In this document: positions 6,530-14,295 of the stretch, one piece after another | Layout of the letters: each line of letters begins with the position of its first letter | How positions within the stretch are numbered: the stretch's first letter is position 1 | From: DSAD01 sp036825155 | GTDB taxonomy: Bacteria; Desulfobacterota; Desulfomonilia; UBA1062 | Reading direction: 5' to 3' | DNA length: 30,523 bases | Assembly (NCBI GenBank): GCA_036825155.1 | Contig: DAISYU010000034.1 | Coordinates: forward strand, 1 to 30,523 | Notes under the pieces: generated by a model | The model's input: only the letters and a program-made list of their open reading frames with translations | What the model was told of the DNA's origin: nothing | Databases searched by the model: none | Made by a program: the position numbers and the translations under genes

Positions 6530-8197
6530 CTACTCCATCTTGAGTCCGTCAGCGAACTGCAGCGTCATGGGACTGATTGTGCAGGTATCGGTCAATACAT
6601 TTATGCAGGCAGGTTTTCCTGAGGCCAGAGCCCTTTTTATTGCGGGAATAACATCTGCATCCTTGTCTGCGAATTCACCATGTCCGCCGAGACCTTCCAC
6701 CATTTTTTCGTAATGGATGATTCCGAGCTGCGACCCGATCAGTCGTTCTCCGCCATAGCAGATTTCCTGTCCGTGCTTGATCATTCCCCATGCCTGGTCG
6801 TTGTTGATAATGCAGACAAAGGGGATATTGTGGCGTGATGCGGTCTCAAATTCCATGGCATTGAGCCCGAAGGAACCGTCGCCGTTTATGAGCACCACGT
6901 CTTTTTCCGGCCGTGCAAGCTTTGCGGCCATGGCAAAGGGGATGCCGGTTCCGAGGCAGCCGAACTGGCCGCCTGCCGAAGCGTATATGGCGGCTTTTTC
7001 TTTTGCATTCAGGCCGGTTGCGCCATAGTATGAGGTGTCTCCTCCGTCGATAATATAGATTGCATCATCGCCGATCGCCTCTCTGATGAGTGCAACAAGT
7101 CTCTGGGGATGGATGGGGTCGGACGGGGTCTTCCGTGCGGCCACCTCTTCAGCTACCATGGGAATGTACGCTTCTTTGAGACTGGCCATCCATGCGCCGT
7201 GGTCGCGTTTTTCCACCTGCTTGTTGAGGTCTTTCAGGGCAAGAGATATGTCTCCCACGAGACCGACATCAGAGATCCTGTTTCTGTCTATCTCGGCTGC
7301 ATCGATATCCACACGGACAACCTTGGCCTGCGGGAAGACCTGCCCGAACATGAGCAGCCAGTTGAAGCGCACGCCCAGGGCTATGACCAGGTCTGCCTGG
7401 GAAGCTGCCGTGAGGATGGCCATCATGCCCCCGTCCCACAGGGAGAGCGGATGATCGTCAGGCAGTGTGCCTCTGCCGGTATTGATAAGGACAAAGGGGA
7501 TGCCAGTAGTCTCGATAAATTCCTTGAGGTCTTCATCGCACGCACTCGAACCGACACCGCCTCCGCCGATGATCATGGGGCGTTCCGCCTTGTTGATGAG
7601 GGAAGCAGCCTCACTGACAGCAGTGGAATCCGGCTGTGATCTGTACGTGATGGTGCCCTTCTTTGCCGGCGGCACCTCATCTTCATCCACCTTGATATTC
7701 AGCACATCCGGCGGGAATTCCAGGAATACCGGACCGGGTTTGCCCGATGTTGCCTTCCTGAATGCTGTCGAAAGATACTCGGGGATGCGCTTGATGTCGT
7801 AACATATCCCGTGCCACTTCACGTAGGATTTTATCATGTCAGCCTGCTTGATCTCCTGCAGGGCTCCTTTCTCCTGGTCCCTCACCGGGGAAGTACCGGA
7901 GATGAATACAACCGGTGCATTCTCCAGGTATGCATTTACCAGCCCGGTAAGCGAATTGGTGAAGCCAGGACCGGCCGTGAGGAGGCAGACCCCCGGCTGG
8001 CCGCGGTAGATGGTCCATGCATGGGCCATCATTGCTGCAGCCTGTTCGTGCCGTACATCAATGAGCCGTACATCATACTCAAAGAATCCATCGTAGATCC
8101 GGTCTATATGACCTCCGGACAGGGAGAAGACAGTATCCACCCCCTCGACATTCTTCAGATATTGCGCAACCAAATGGCCTCCATAGATTTCGCCCAT
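6530..8197 (-). CDS. Thiamine-diphosphate enzyme, acetolactate synthase / 2-hydroxyacyl-CoA lyase superfamily
   Basis: A 555-residue protein with the three-domain layout of the acetolactate synthase superfamily: N-terminal Pyr domain with the catalytic glutamate in RHEQAAAM (Glu51), central domain (about 190-330), and C-terminal PP domain with the Mg-TPP motif GDGSFGLN (439-446) ending in NND (465-467). It is similar to acetolactate synthase large subunits, but the stretch after the motif (NNDQAWGMIKHGQE) also resembles benzaldehyde lyase and 2-hydroxyacyl-CoA lyase. No small regulatory subunit is nearby. I therefore call only the superfamily; carboligation or C-C cleavage of a 2-hydroxy or 2-keto acid is likely. 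The reading frame extends 66 codons further upstream, but the start at 8197 has AAGGAGGTG at ideal spacing. A promoter with an overlapping inverted repeat lies about 250 bases upstream. Confidence 0.85.
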   Translation of the reverse strand: MGEIYGGHLVAQYLKNVEGVDTVFSLSGGHIDRIYDGFFEYDVRLIDVRHEQAAAMMAHAWTIYRGQPGVCLLTAGPGFTNSLTGLVNAYLENAPVVFISGTSPVRDQEKGALQEIKQADMIKSYVKWHGICYDIKRIPEYLSTAFRKATSGKPGPVFLEFPPDVLNIKVDEDEVPPAKKGTITYRSQPDSTAVSEAASLINKAERPMIIGGGGVGSSACDEDLKEFIETTGIPFVLINTGRGTLPDDHPLSLWDGGMMAILTAASQADLVIALGVRFNWLLMFGQVFPQAKVVRVDIDAAEIDRNRISDVGLVGDISLALKDLNKQVEKRDHGAWMASLKEAYIPMVAEEVAARKTPSDPIHPQRLVALIREAIGDDAIYIIDGGDTSYYGATGLNAKEKAAIYASAGGQFGCLGTGIPFAMAAKLARPEKDVVLINGDGSFGLNAMEFETASRHNIPFVCIINNDQAWGMIKHGQEICYGGERLIGSQLGIIHYEKMVEGLGGHGEFADKDADVIPAIKRALASGKPACINVLTDTCTISPMTLQFADGLKME

Positions 8198-8436
8198 ACT
8201 CACACCTCCTTGACTTCCTGGTTTTTCTGAACTGTTTTCTCGTACGCGTTGCGTCTTCACCTGATGCTGCGCCGGACACGTCACGAGAAGATTAATTTCA
8301 GATCCCGGCAGCAAGCTGAAGGAACATGTCTCCCGGCCTGCCCGTGGATTCATTTCATTGATTATGAAAAAACGGCTACACGCTCCTCTGTACAAAGCCC
8401 CGCAAAGGGGCGGTTAATAAATTTCAGTGTTCAATG
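8198..8436 (-). promoter_or_regulatory. Long untranslated leader of the TPP enzyme
   Basis: If transcription starts at the predicted promoter (about 8437), the mRNA has a leader of some 240 bases. It holds one GC-rich hairpin (GCCCC at 8397-8401 with GGGGC at 8407-8411), followed on this strand by only a short T stretch. I recognise no T-box, SAM, TPP or other known riboswitch. Upstream in-frame codons here lack a ribosome binding site. Confidence 0.35.
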
Positions 8437-8468
8437 CAGGCTTCATACTATGGGTGAAGCCTTGCATT
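8433..8468. promoter_or_regulatory. Inverted repeat overlapping promoter, candidate operator
   Basis: AATGCAGGCTTCA (8433-8445) is complementary to TGAAGCCTTGCATT (8455-8468) except for one extra T. The repeat spans the spacer and -10 of the predicted promoter, the usual place for a repressor operator. As RNA it would be a stable hairpin at the transcript start, so a transcript-level role is also possible. No T run follows on either strand. Confidence 0.4.
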
Positions 8469-8473
8469 GTCAA
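8445..8473 (-). promoter_or_regulatory. Sigma-70 promoter for the TPP enzyme
   Basis: On the minus strand a perfect -35 TTGACA (8473-8468) is followed after 17 bases by TAGTAT (8450-8445, four of six matches to the -10 consensus). The predicted start is near 8437. A palindrome AAAACAT-G-ATGTTTT (8478-8492) lies just upstream of the -35. Confidence 0.5.
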
Positions 8474-8563
8474 TATTAAAACATGATGTTTTGCTCATAT
8501 TTAACTGGCCGCATATTGTTTCAATAAGGAGTACACGATGCCTGAGTTCTTATGAACTCATCG

Positions 8564-10078
8564 TTATCTGATAACAGACATAGGGCATCCCTGGCGGGAG
8601 TCTCTTTGGGAACTCATCGATTTCCGGAAGTGGATTCCTACAATTGCCAGCCGCACCGCCTCGCCGAATGTCCTGGGATTGATGATCAGGCTGCCCAGGA
8701 GAAGCCTCCAGTAGTAAGGTCTGAATTTCCCCTCGTTCCTTATTCCGATATGCCAGATGCTCTTGAAAAAAGCCTTGATGCCGGAGAGATCGATCTTTGA
8801 TGCGGTCTTGTGACGGTAGGTCATAAGGAACGCAATACATCGAGTGTAGTATGCTTTGGGAGAGTATATGGTTTCCACAACCATCCTGTACCCTTCGAGG
8901 AGTTTTTGTACATCCATCTTCGGAATAAAATTAATGCCCTCACCAGTGTTGTCCCCGGAACTGTCTGAGAGCAACCTGCCCTCCATGCTGAGCCTTTTCC
9001 AGAGCTTGGTACCGGGAAGGGCCTGGAGCAGTCCCACCATTGCCGTAACAATACCGCTTGACTGAATGAAGTCGATGAGGCTGTCAAAGATCTTCCTGGG
9101 GTCGCTGTCAAACCCGAGAATAAACCCGCCCATTACCTCCATGCCGTTTTTCTGGATTGTTTTCACAGCATCCATCATATCCTTTCTGGTATTCTGGAGT
9201 TTATTTGCCTCCTTGAGGCTTTCCTCGTTCGGTGATTCCAGGCCGATGAAGACCTTGTTGAATCCGGCATAGCTCATGAGGTCCATGAGTTCGTTATCTT
9301 CGGCAAGATTTATGGAGGCCTCGGTGAGAAAGTGAAACGGCCTGTTGTTTTCCTCCATCCAGTTGCCGAGGTCCCTGAGCATTTCCTTGACCTTTGCCTT
9401 GGATCCAATAAAATTATCATCCACGACAAAGACGGTTCCGCGCCACCCTTTCTGGTAGAGTGTATCTATCTCATGTACAAACTGGGCGGAGGACTTTGTC
9501 CGCTGATTTCTTCCATTGAGCAGAACGATATCGCAGAACTCGCAATCAAAAGGACACCCCCTGGAAAACTGTACGAGCATTGAATCATAGTTCTTTAAAT
9601 TGATCAGATCCCAATCAGGCTCAGGCGTGAGCGAGAGATCAGGCCGTGTTTGGGCCTCATAGATGTCTCTGGGTGTGCCATTTGCCAGATCGTGAAGGAA
9701 TGTGGGCAAGACATCTTCCGCCTCACCGAGGATAAGATGGTCGATCCCGGGGAATTTATCGGGAGAGGTGGTAAAGTAGGGACCGCCCGCAACGATTCTT
9801 ACAGAGAATTTCCTGCATCGCTCAACAAGCTCTGCGGTTGAATCCTTCTGCACGTGCATGGCGCTGATAAAGACAATGTCCGCCCAGATGAGGTCGATAT
9901 TTTCCAGTCGCCCTACATTCATATCCACGAGCTTCCTGTTCCACTCTTCAGGTACCATTGATGCAATGGTCAACAGACCAAGGGGCGGAAAGGCGGCCTT
10001 TTTTGATACGAAACGCAGTGCGTACCTGAAACTCCAGAAGGTATCGGGTATCTCGGGATAGATGAATAGTGCGTTCAT
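8564..10078 (-). CDS. B12-binding domain radical SAM protein with DUF4070
   Basis: A 504-residue cobalamin-binding radical SAM enzyme. The N-terminal Rossmann-like B12 domain (1-135) ends in the typical GEAED (118-122). The radical SAM core starts with RGCPFDCEFC, whose Cys175, Cys179 and Cys182 would bind the 4Fe-4S cluster, and continues with VDDNFIG and FIGLESPNEESL. The C-terminal 140 residues match the DUF4070 region of this group. The family includes hopanoid C2-methylase HpnP and other methylases acting on unactivated carbon, but most members are uncharacterised, so no symbol is given. The start has GAGGAG seven bases upstream. It is a possible user of cobalamin imported by the BtuB system 2 kb away. 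The 3' end is close to the TPP enzyme promoter. Confidence 0.85.
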   Translation of the reverse strand: MNALFIYPEIPDTFWSFRYALRFVSKKAAFPPLGLLTIASMVPEEWNRKLVDMNVGRLENIDLIWADIVFISAMHVQKDSTAELVERCRKFSVRIVAGGPYFTTSPDKFPGIDHLILGEAEDVLPTFLHDLANGTPRDIYEAQTRPDLSLTPEPDWDLINLKNYDSMLVQFSRGCPFDCEFCDIVLLNGRNQRTKSSAQFVHEIDTLYQKGWRGTVFVVDDNFIGSKAKVKEMLRDLGNWMEENNRPFHFLTEASINLAEDNELMDLMSYAGFNKVFIGLESPNEESLKEANKLQNTRKDMMDAVKTIQKNGMEVMGGFILGFDSDPRKIFDSLIDFIQSSGIVTAMVGLLQALPGTKLWKRLSMEGRLLSDSSGDNTGEGINFIPKMDVQKLLEGYRMVVETIYSPKAYYTRCIAFLMTYRHKTASKIDLSGIKAFFKSIWHIGIRNEGKFRPYYWRLLLGSLIINPRTFGEAVRLAIVGIHFRKSMSSQRDSRQGCPMSVIR

Positions 10079-10197
10079 GGTATGCTCCTCGTAGTTAAAT
10101 ACAGTGTGACTGAACCGTGACGCTCAGTAAGGGTATGGTAGCACGAAGTGTTTCAAAGGGAGTGTCAAACAAACTCAAAGTATTTGTGAAAAATGTG

Positions 10198-10245
10198 AAA
10201 AAAATAGACGTGAGCTGCAGCGTAACTCACGAGTTTTGCCGTGAG
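10198..10245 (-). terminator. Terminator with mutually exclusive upstream hairpin (possible attenuator)
   Basis: Read on the minus strand, CGTGAG (10231-10226) pairs with CTCACG (10214-10209) and is followed by TCTA and seven T (10204-10198): an intrinsic terminator 110 bases beyond the YjbQ gene. Just upstream, CTCACG (10245-10240) can pair with the same CGTGAG (10231-10226), which would prevent the terminator stem. Both stems are 6 bp. The B12-radical SAM gene begins 120 bases downstream. Confidence 0.45.
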
Positions 10246-10354
10246 ACAGTGCCGGAAAAAAACTGTTGTTACTGCTCAAATTCTATGATGTTTTACCCGG
10301 AATCCAGGAGACGTTAGAGCCCTATACCTTATACCTCGAGCCTGCATCTTTTGA

Positions 10355-10753
10355 TCAGATCAGGGTGAGGAGCACCTCTCTCTTTGCCCGCGGTCCGTCG
10401 AATTCACAGAAGAAGATATTCTGCCATGTACTCAGCAGCAGAGTACCGTTCTCGACAGGTATAACCTCGGAGGGCCCTATGATGCCTGCCTTTATGTGGG
10501 CGTCTCCATTCCCGTCGACCCGGTCATGGAGCCAGGTTCCCTTTGGTACGATGGTTCGCAGACAGCTAAGCACATCAGTGGGGATATTCGGGTCCCAGTT
10601 CTCCTGTATCATGATTGCGGCTGTTGCCCCGAGTGCATACAGGCAGCAGAGTTGATGAGACGTCCCGTGCTCGGATACGATGGATCGGACCCTGTCCGTG
10701 ATATCAAGGAACTGCTCCGCTTCTTTTGTCCGAAATGTGATGGAGAATCTCAT
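10355..10753 (-). CDS. YjbQ/UPF0047-family protein
   Basis: A 132-residue single-domain protein of the YjbQ family, close to the usual 130-140 residues. YjbQ of E. coli has weak thiamine-phosphate synthase activity; the true role is unsettled. Clear family motifs are ENWDPNIPTDVL (51-62), DGNGDAHIKAG (80-90), GPSEVIPVENG and STWQNIFFCEFDGPR (108-122). At the position of the family H-[TA]-T-A motif the sequence reads ALGATAA (40-46), so the histidine is replaced by glycine, while His76 and His86 are kept. There is no strong ribosome binding site in front of the ATG; a GGGGA lies about 16 bases upstream. An attenuator-like terminator follows. Confidence 0.85.
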   Translation of the reverse strand: MRFSITFRTKEAEQFLDITDRVRSIVSEHGTSHQLCCLYALGATAAIMIQENWDPNIPTDVLSCLRTIVPKGTWLHDRVDGNGDAHIKAGIIGPSEVIPVENGTLLLSTWQNIFFCEFDGPRAKREVLLTLI

Positions 10754-10881
10754 GCAAATTCTATATCATTCCCCCTGGAGCGTATCAAGGGCATCTCCGT
10801 TCTTGAAAGAGTCAACAGTGGTCTTGCCTACGTCGGACACATATGTTTACCCGCCTATTGCATTCGATGGTTCACGCCTTA

Positions 10882-10909
10882 TTTTAATTAAGATATCTTG
10901 TAATTAAAT
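10882..10909. promoter_or_regulatory. AT-rich palindrome between divergent genes
   Basis: AAGATATCTT (10890-10899) is a perfect 10-bp palindrome, flanked by TTTTAATT and AATTAAAT arms with a two-base offset. It lies about 85 bases before the predicted start of the second PEP-CTERM transcript, a typical distance for a sigma-54 activator site. It could also serve the divergent YjbQ gene. Confidence 0.3.
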
Positions 10910-10953
10910 CTTTATCGCGAACGAGCCTTTAATAGATGGCCTGACCTTTTTCT

Positions 10954-10969
10954 GGGCTTTGTAATAGCA
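10954..10969 (+). promoter_or_regulatory. Weak sigma-54-like promoter
   Basis: GG at 10955-10956 and GC at 10967-10968 are separated by exactly 10 bases (GGGCTTTGTAATAGCA). The flanking match to the RpoN consensus is only partial, so chance is possible. It would give a leader of about 37 bases before the PEP-CTERM start at 11017. Its main support is the better site before the other PEP-CTERM gene. Confidence 0.3.
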
Positions 10970-11016
10970 AGTTCAGGGCAAATTGATGATTACATGTATC
11001 GAAAGGGAGGCCTGTC

Positions 11017-11586
11017 ATGAAAAGGGCATTGTCAGTGGTTTGCTCTATGATCTTCCTGGTGCTTTTCCTTCCTGGTCCAGCCGACGCAAATCTTATGAGG
11101 AGCGGCGAGTTTGAAGCGGACGGATGGATCACCAGGGAAAAGGGAACCAACAAAACATCGCCGGTTGAGCCGTATGCTCGTGAGGCCTTCTTTTGCGAAG
11201 AGGAATCAGCTTATGCCTTCAGCAATGGTAATCTCTTTATGTCCTTATCTACATCTGAAAGTACAGCAGACCTTTATTTTAACCCGGACAGGCTGGTATG
11301 GGGTGTGAGCAGCAGGGCGCTATCATATAGGATCCTGCAGTACCATACATATTTTTCCGTGTCTGATTTATGGGATAACGACCCGGATGCGCGCATGGGG
11401 TTTCAATTATTAGAGACGTGCGGGCTTTTCTGCGATAATACAGATACCTGGATCTTCTTAGACAATGTCTTGGCACAGGTGAATCTTGCCCCTGTTCCCG
11501 AGCCGGCAACAATCCTCCTTATAGGTTCGGGGCTGGTATCTGTCGGCTTGATCAGCAGGATGAGGAGAAAGAACAAGACCGGATAG
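11017..11586 (+). CDS. PEP-CTERM sorting domain protein
   Basis: A 189-residue exported protein: signal peptide at 1-25 (MKRALS, hydrophobic core, ending ADA), and a C-terminal PEP-CTERM signal VPEPATILLIGSG followed by a hydrophobic segment and the basic MRRKNK tail. Exosortase processing and surface or matrix location follow from the signal. The body is aromatic-rich, with cysteines at 60, 135 and 138. No domain is recognised. The GGGAGG ribosome binding site seven bases before the ATG fixes the start. It stands alone, divergent from the YjbQ gene, without an obvious terminator. Apart from the targeting signals it shares no evident similarity with the PEP-CTERM protein at the left end of the window. 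Confidence 0.88.
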   Translation: MKRALSVVCSMIFLVLFLPGPADANLMRSGEFEADGWITREKGTNKTSPVEPYAREAFFCEEESAYAFSNGNLFMSLSTSESTADLYFNPDRLVWGVSSRALSYRILQYHTYFSVSDLWDNDPDARMGFQLLETCGLFCDNTDTWIFLDNVLAQVNLAPVPEPATILLIGSGLVSVGLISRMRRKNKTG

Positions 11587-11618
11587 CTTCTTTTAACTCT
11601 TTGCTTTCATGTGATCAA

Positions 11619-11646
11619 TTGACAGGACCTCCTAAGATGATATATC
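11619..11646 (+). promoter_or_regulatory. Sigma-70 promoter of the B12 uptake operon
   Basis: A perfect -35 TTGACA (11619-11624), a 16-base spacer and TATATC (11641-11646). The predicted start near 11653 coincides with the first base of a 9-bp inverted repeat (CATCTTCAC at 11654-11662 with GTGAAGATG at 11700-11708) that would cap the transcript just before riboswitch 1. Confidence 0.5.
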
Positions 11647-11741
11647 AATACCACATCTTCACCACGGTGCATGTTTTTCCTGCGGTATGGACATGAATAG
11701 TGAAGATGGATACCGGCATTTTAAAGGGAGTATCTAAGGTG

Positions 11742-11904
11742 TCGATTACGGGTGCCCGTTGGGATAATAGGGAAGACGGTGTAATTCCGTCGCGGGCCCG
11801 CCGCCGTAACCGGGGACGAACGCTGCAGCAAGCCACTGCTTGTACAAGTGGGAAGGGGCAGCCTGAAGGATGATCCGGAAGCCGGAAGACCTGCTCGTAA
11901 TCGA
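11742..11904 (+). promoter_or_regulatory. Cobalamin riboswitch 1
   Basis: A complete cobalamin aptamer. P1 is a perfect 9-bp pairing, TCGATTACG (11742-11750) with CGTAATCGA (11896-11904). Conserved elements appear in order: GGTGCC, AATAGGGAAG, GGTGTAATTCC, the GCCGTAACCGGG core, AGCCACTG, GGGAAGG, and the B12 box AGCCGGAAGACCTGC (11880-11894). A strong terminator follows 66 bases later, so adenosylcobalamin or a related corrinoid binding should stop transcription before riboswitch 2 and btuB. A second pairing TTTGCC/GGGCAAA (about 11911-11943) lies between aptamer and terminator and may belong to the switching structure. Confidence 0.95.
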
Positions 11905-11970
11905 GGAAGATTTGCCGCCCTTCGCGGACAGGGGCTGGGCAAAGTAGATTTTACGGGAATGAAAAACGGC

Positions 11971-12006
11971 ATCCCCGGACCTTGTATCAGGTCCGGGGAT
12001 TTTTTT
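11971..12006 (+). terminator. Riboswitch 1 intrinsic terminator
   Basis: ATCCCCGGACCT (11971-11982) and AGGTCCGGGGAT (11989-12000) form a perfect 12-bp stem with a six-base loop, running into seven T. This is the expression platform of riboswitch 1. Confidence 0.93.
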
Positions 12007-12065
12007 GTAAGCACATGCGTTTAACAAAGTGATGAAAAGCCTTGAGGGAGGTGAAAGAAGGGTCA

Positions 12066-12217
12066 TCAATCGGTAATGCCCCGGATCGAGGGAAGGGAGT
12101 GTAATGCTTCCGCCGCCCCGCGACTGTAATCGGGACGAACACCGCATAAAAGCCACTGTCAGAGATGGCATGACGGGAAGGCGCGGCTAGTAGGGTGAAC
12201 GAGAGCCAGGAGACCTG
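12066..12217 (+). promoter_or_regulatory. Cobalamin riboswitch 2
   Basis: A second full cobalamin aptamer directly upstream of btuB: GGTAATGCC, GAGGGAAGGGAGTGTAATGC, the CCGCGACTGTAATCGGG core, AAGCCACTG, ACGGGAAGG, and the B12 box AGCCAGGAGACCTG (12204-12217). Sequence identity with riboswitch 1 is limited to the conserved elements, so it is not a recent duplication. No T-run terminator lies between it and btuB. A weak pairing of CTTTC (12246-12250) with GAAAG (12260-12264) would cover the AAAGGAG ribosome binding site, so control of translation is likely. Confidence 0.93.
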
Positions 12218-12275
12218 TTCTGCGGGCAGAAAAAACTCTTAAAATCTTTCGAGGGAAAAGAAAGGAGTAGGTGAA

Positions 12276-14246
12276 ATGGCACCAAGACACGTAATTGCAG
12301 TATTGTTTTTGGTCCTGTTCGTCGTAGCGACGGGCGTGGCCGCAGCCCAGGAAACAGAGTCCCAGGCAACCGCTGAAAATCAGGTACTATCAACTGGTAA
12401 AGAGGAATATGCACCCAACGACAAAATCGAAGAGGTCGTGGTAAGTGCAACCCGCATTGAGATCCCCGTTCGTGAGGTGGGGAGCTCGGTCACGGTAATC
12501 TCAGACTCCCAGATTGAAGAACAGCAGAAATCCACGGTCCCGGATGTATTGAGGACTGTTCCAGGCCTGGATGTTGTCAAACGTCAGGGCGCCACATCGG
12601 TGTTTATGCGGGGAGCAAAATCCGAGCACACCCTGGTTCTCATAGATGGCATCGAGATGAACGACCCCATCTCGCCGGGCCGGGCTTTTGATTTTTCCTA
12701 TCTCACGGTTGATAACATTGAACGTATCGAGGTGATCCGCGGACCGCAGAGCACGCTGTACGGGTCTGACGCCATCGGCGGCGTCATCAATATCATTACG
12801 AAAAAGGGAAAGGGCTCTCCTACCGGATTTGTTTCCGCCGAGGCAGGATCGTTCCATACATTCCGGGAAAGAGCAGGGATCAGCGGCGGAAACAGCCTCG
12901 CCAATTATTCCGTTGGCATCTCACGTCTGGATACCGACGGTATATCCGCTGCCGACAGAGATGAGGGGAACCGTGAGGATGACGGCCTGGAGAACACCTC
13001 TGTTTCTGGTCGGGTCGGGTTCACCCCGGGGGAGAAATTCGGCCTGGATGTCATACTGCGGTGGATCGATGCCGAGGCTGATATCGACAACAGCGGTGGT
13101 GCAGGAGGTGATGACCCCAACTACACGACAGATACACAGCAGCTCTATTTCAGATCCCAGGCAAGCCTGCTGCTCATGGATGATCTCTGGGAACAGAAAC
13201 TGGGTTTTTCCCTGACCGACTACAGCAGGGAAGGAGACAATGATACCGATGCTGACCACCCCGATGACCTGAGCCGGGACTCTTATGACGGAAAGATCAT
13301 AAAGTTCGACTGGCAGCACGATCTTAACCTCCATGAGACAAACACCCTGACCCTCGGGGTTGAAACCGAAGCAGAGAAAGGAAGGAGTGACTACTACTCA
13401 GAGAGCATCTATGGGCCGTATTCGAGCACCTTTGGTGAAGAGACCGCTCGAACGAGCAGCTTTTATCTCCAGGACAGAATAACACTTCGCGACTCGTTGT
13501 TCACCACGCTGGGTGTCCGGGTGGACGATCATGACAGGTTCGGCACAGAGACCACCTACCGCCTAACGCTGGCCTATTGTATCAATCAGACCGGGACTAC
13601 CATCAAGGGAAGTTACGGGACAGGATTCAAGGCGCCCACGCTGTACCAGCTCTATTCCGCATATGGCGACGAAACCCTTGACCCGGAAGAGAGCACCGGA
13701 TGGGATGTCGGTGTGGAGCAATCTCTGTTCGGTAACAGGCTGACGCTGTCGGCGACGTATTTCAGTAACGACTTTGACGACCTTATCGACTACGATACCG
13801 GTTTGTGGAAATATGTCAACGTTGCCGAGGCCAGATCTCATGGTATAGAGCTGTCTGCAACCCTTGTCCCAATTGAGGATCTGGCGCTCCGTGCAGGTTA
13901 TACCTATACGGACACACAGGACAAGACAACCCGGGAGGATCTTCTCCTGCGGGCAAGGAACAGGTTCGGGCTCAACGTGAATTATCGCATCCTGAACAAA
14001 GCAAATATAAACCTGGATCTCTCTTATGTCGGAGCACGATACGACAATGACTTCTCCACCTGGCCTGCTGCGCGGGTGAGGTTGGACCCGTACACACTGG
14101 TGAACCTGGCTGCATCATACGATATAAACGGGACCGTTCAGCTTTTCTCCAGGGTGGAGAACCTTTTCGACGAGGAGTACGAGGAGGTCAAGGGATACGG
14201 GACGGCAGGGTTTTCTGCCTATGGCGGGCTGAAGGTGACATTCTAG
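12276..14246 (+). CDS. btuB: TonB-dependent cobalamin receptor BtuB
   Basis: A 656-residue outer-membrane receptor, close to the usual 600-660. Residues 1-25 are a signal peptide (cleavage near VAAAQ). The TonB box lies in EEVVVSATR (52-60). The plug domain (about 65-180) shows the usual VPDVLRTVPGLDV, RGAKSEHTLVLIDG and RGPQSTLYGSDAIGGVINI. The rest is a 22-strand barrel ending in a terminal Phe (LKVTF), the outer-membrane signature. Substrate assignment to cobalamin or another corrinoid rests on the two cobalamin riboswitches upstream. The ATG is preceded by AAAGGAG with nine bases between. Forty-nine bases downstream begins exbB, and the four genes btuB-exbB-exbD-tonB form one operon. Confidence 0.93.
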   Translation: MAPRHVIAVLFLVLFVVATGVAAAQETESQATAENQVLSTGKEEYAPNDKIEEVVVSATRIEIPVREVGSSVTVISDSQIEEQQKSTVPDVLRTVPGLDVVKRQGATSVFMRGAKSEHTLVLIDGIEMNDPISPGRAFDFSYLTVDNIERIEVIRGPQSTLYGSDAIGGVINIITKKGKGSPTGFVSAEAGSFHTFRERAGISGGNSLANYSVGISRLDTDGISAADRDEGNREDDGLENTSVSGRVGFTPGEKFGLDVILRWIDAEADIDNSGGAGGDDPNYTTDTQQLYFRSQASLLLMDDLWEQKLGFSLTDYSREGDNDTDADHPDDLSRDSYDGKIIKFDWQHDLNLHETNTLTLGVETEAEKGRSDYYSESIYGPYSSTFGEETARTSSFYLQDRITLRDSLFTTLGVRVDDHDRFGTETTYRLTLAYCINQTGTTIKGSYGTGFKAPTLYQLYSAYGDETLDPEESTGWDVGVEQSLFGNRLTLSATYFSNDFDDLIDYDTGLWKYVNVAEARSHGIELSATLVPIEDLALRAGYTYTDTQDKTTREDLLLRARNRFGLNVNYRILNKANINLDLSYVGARYDNDFSTWPAARVRLDPYTLVNLAASYDINGTVQLFSRVENLFDEEYEEVKGYGTAGFSAYGGLKVTF

Positions 14247-14295
14247 AGATACCGGGTGCAGAATAGACCACTGTTTATAATGGGAGGATAAGTGC

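Noticed and set aside
8397..8411. Intrinsic terminator for the B12-radical SAM gene
   Set aside because: Only a 5-bp stem and a three-T tail on the minus strand, and it lies inside the predicted leader of the TPP enzyme.
11671..11700. Ten-codon leader peptide between promoter and riboswitch 1
   Set aside because: No ribosome binding site, and it lies within the loop of the 9-bp inverted repeat.
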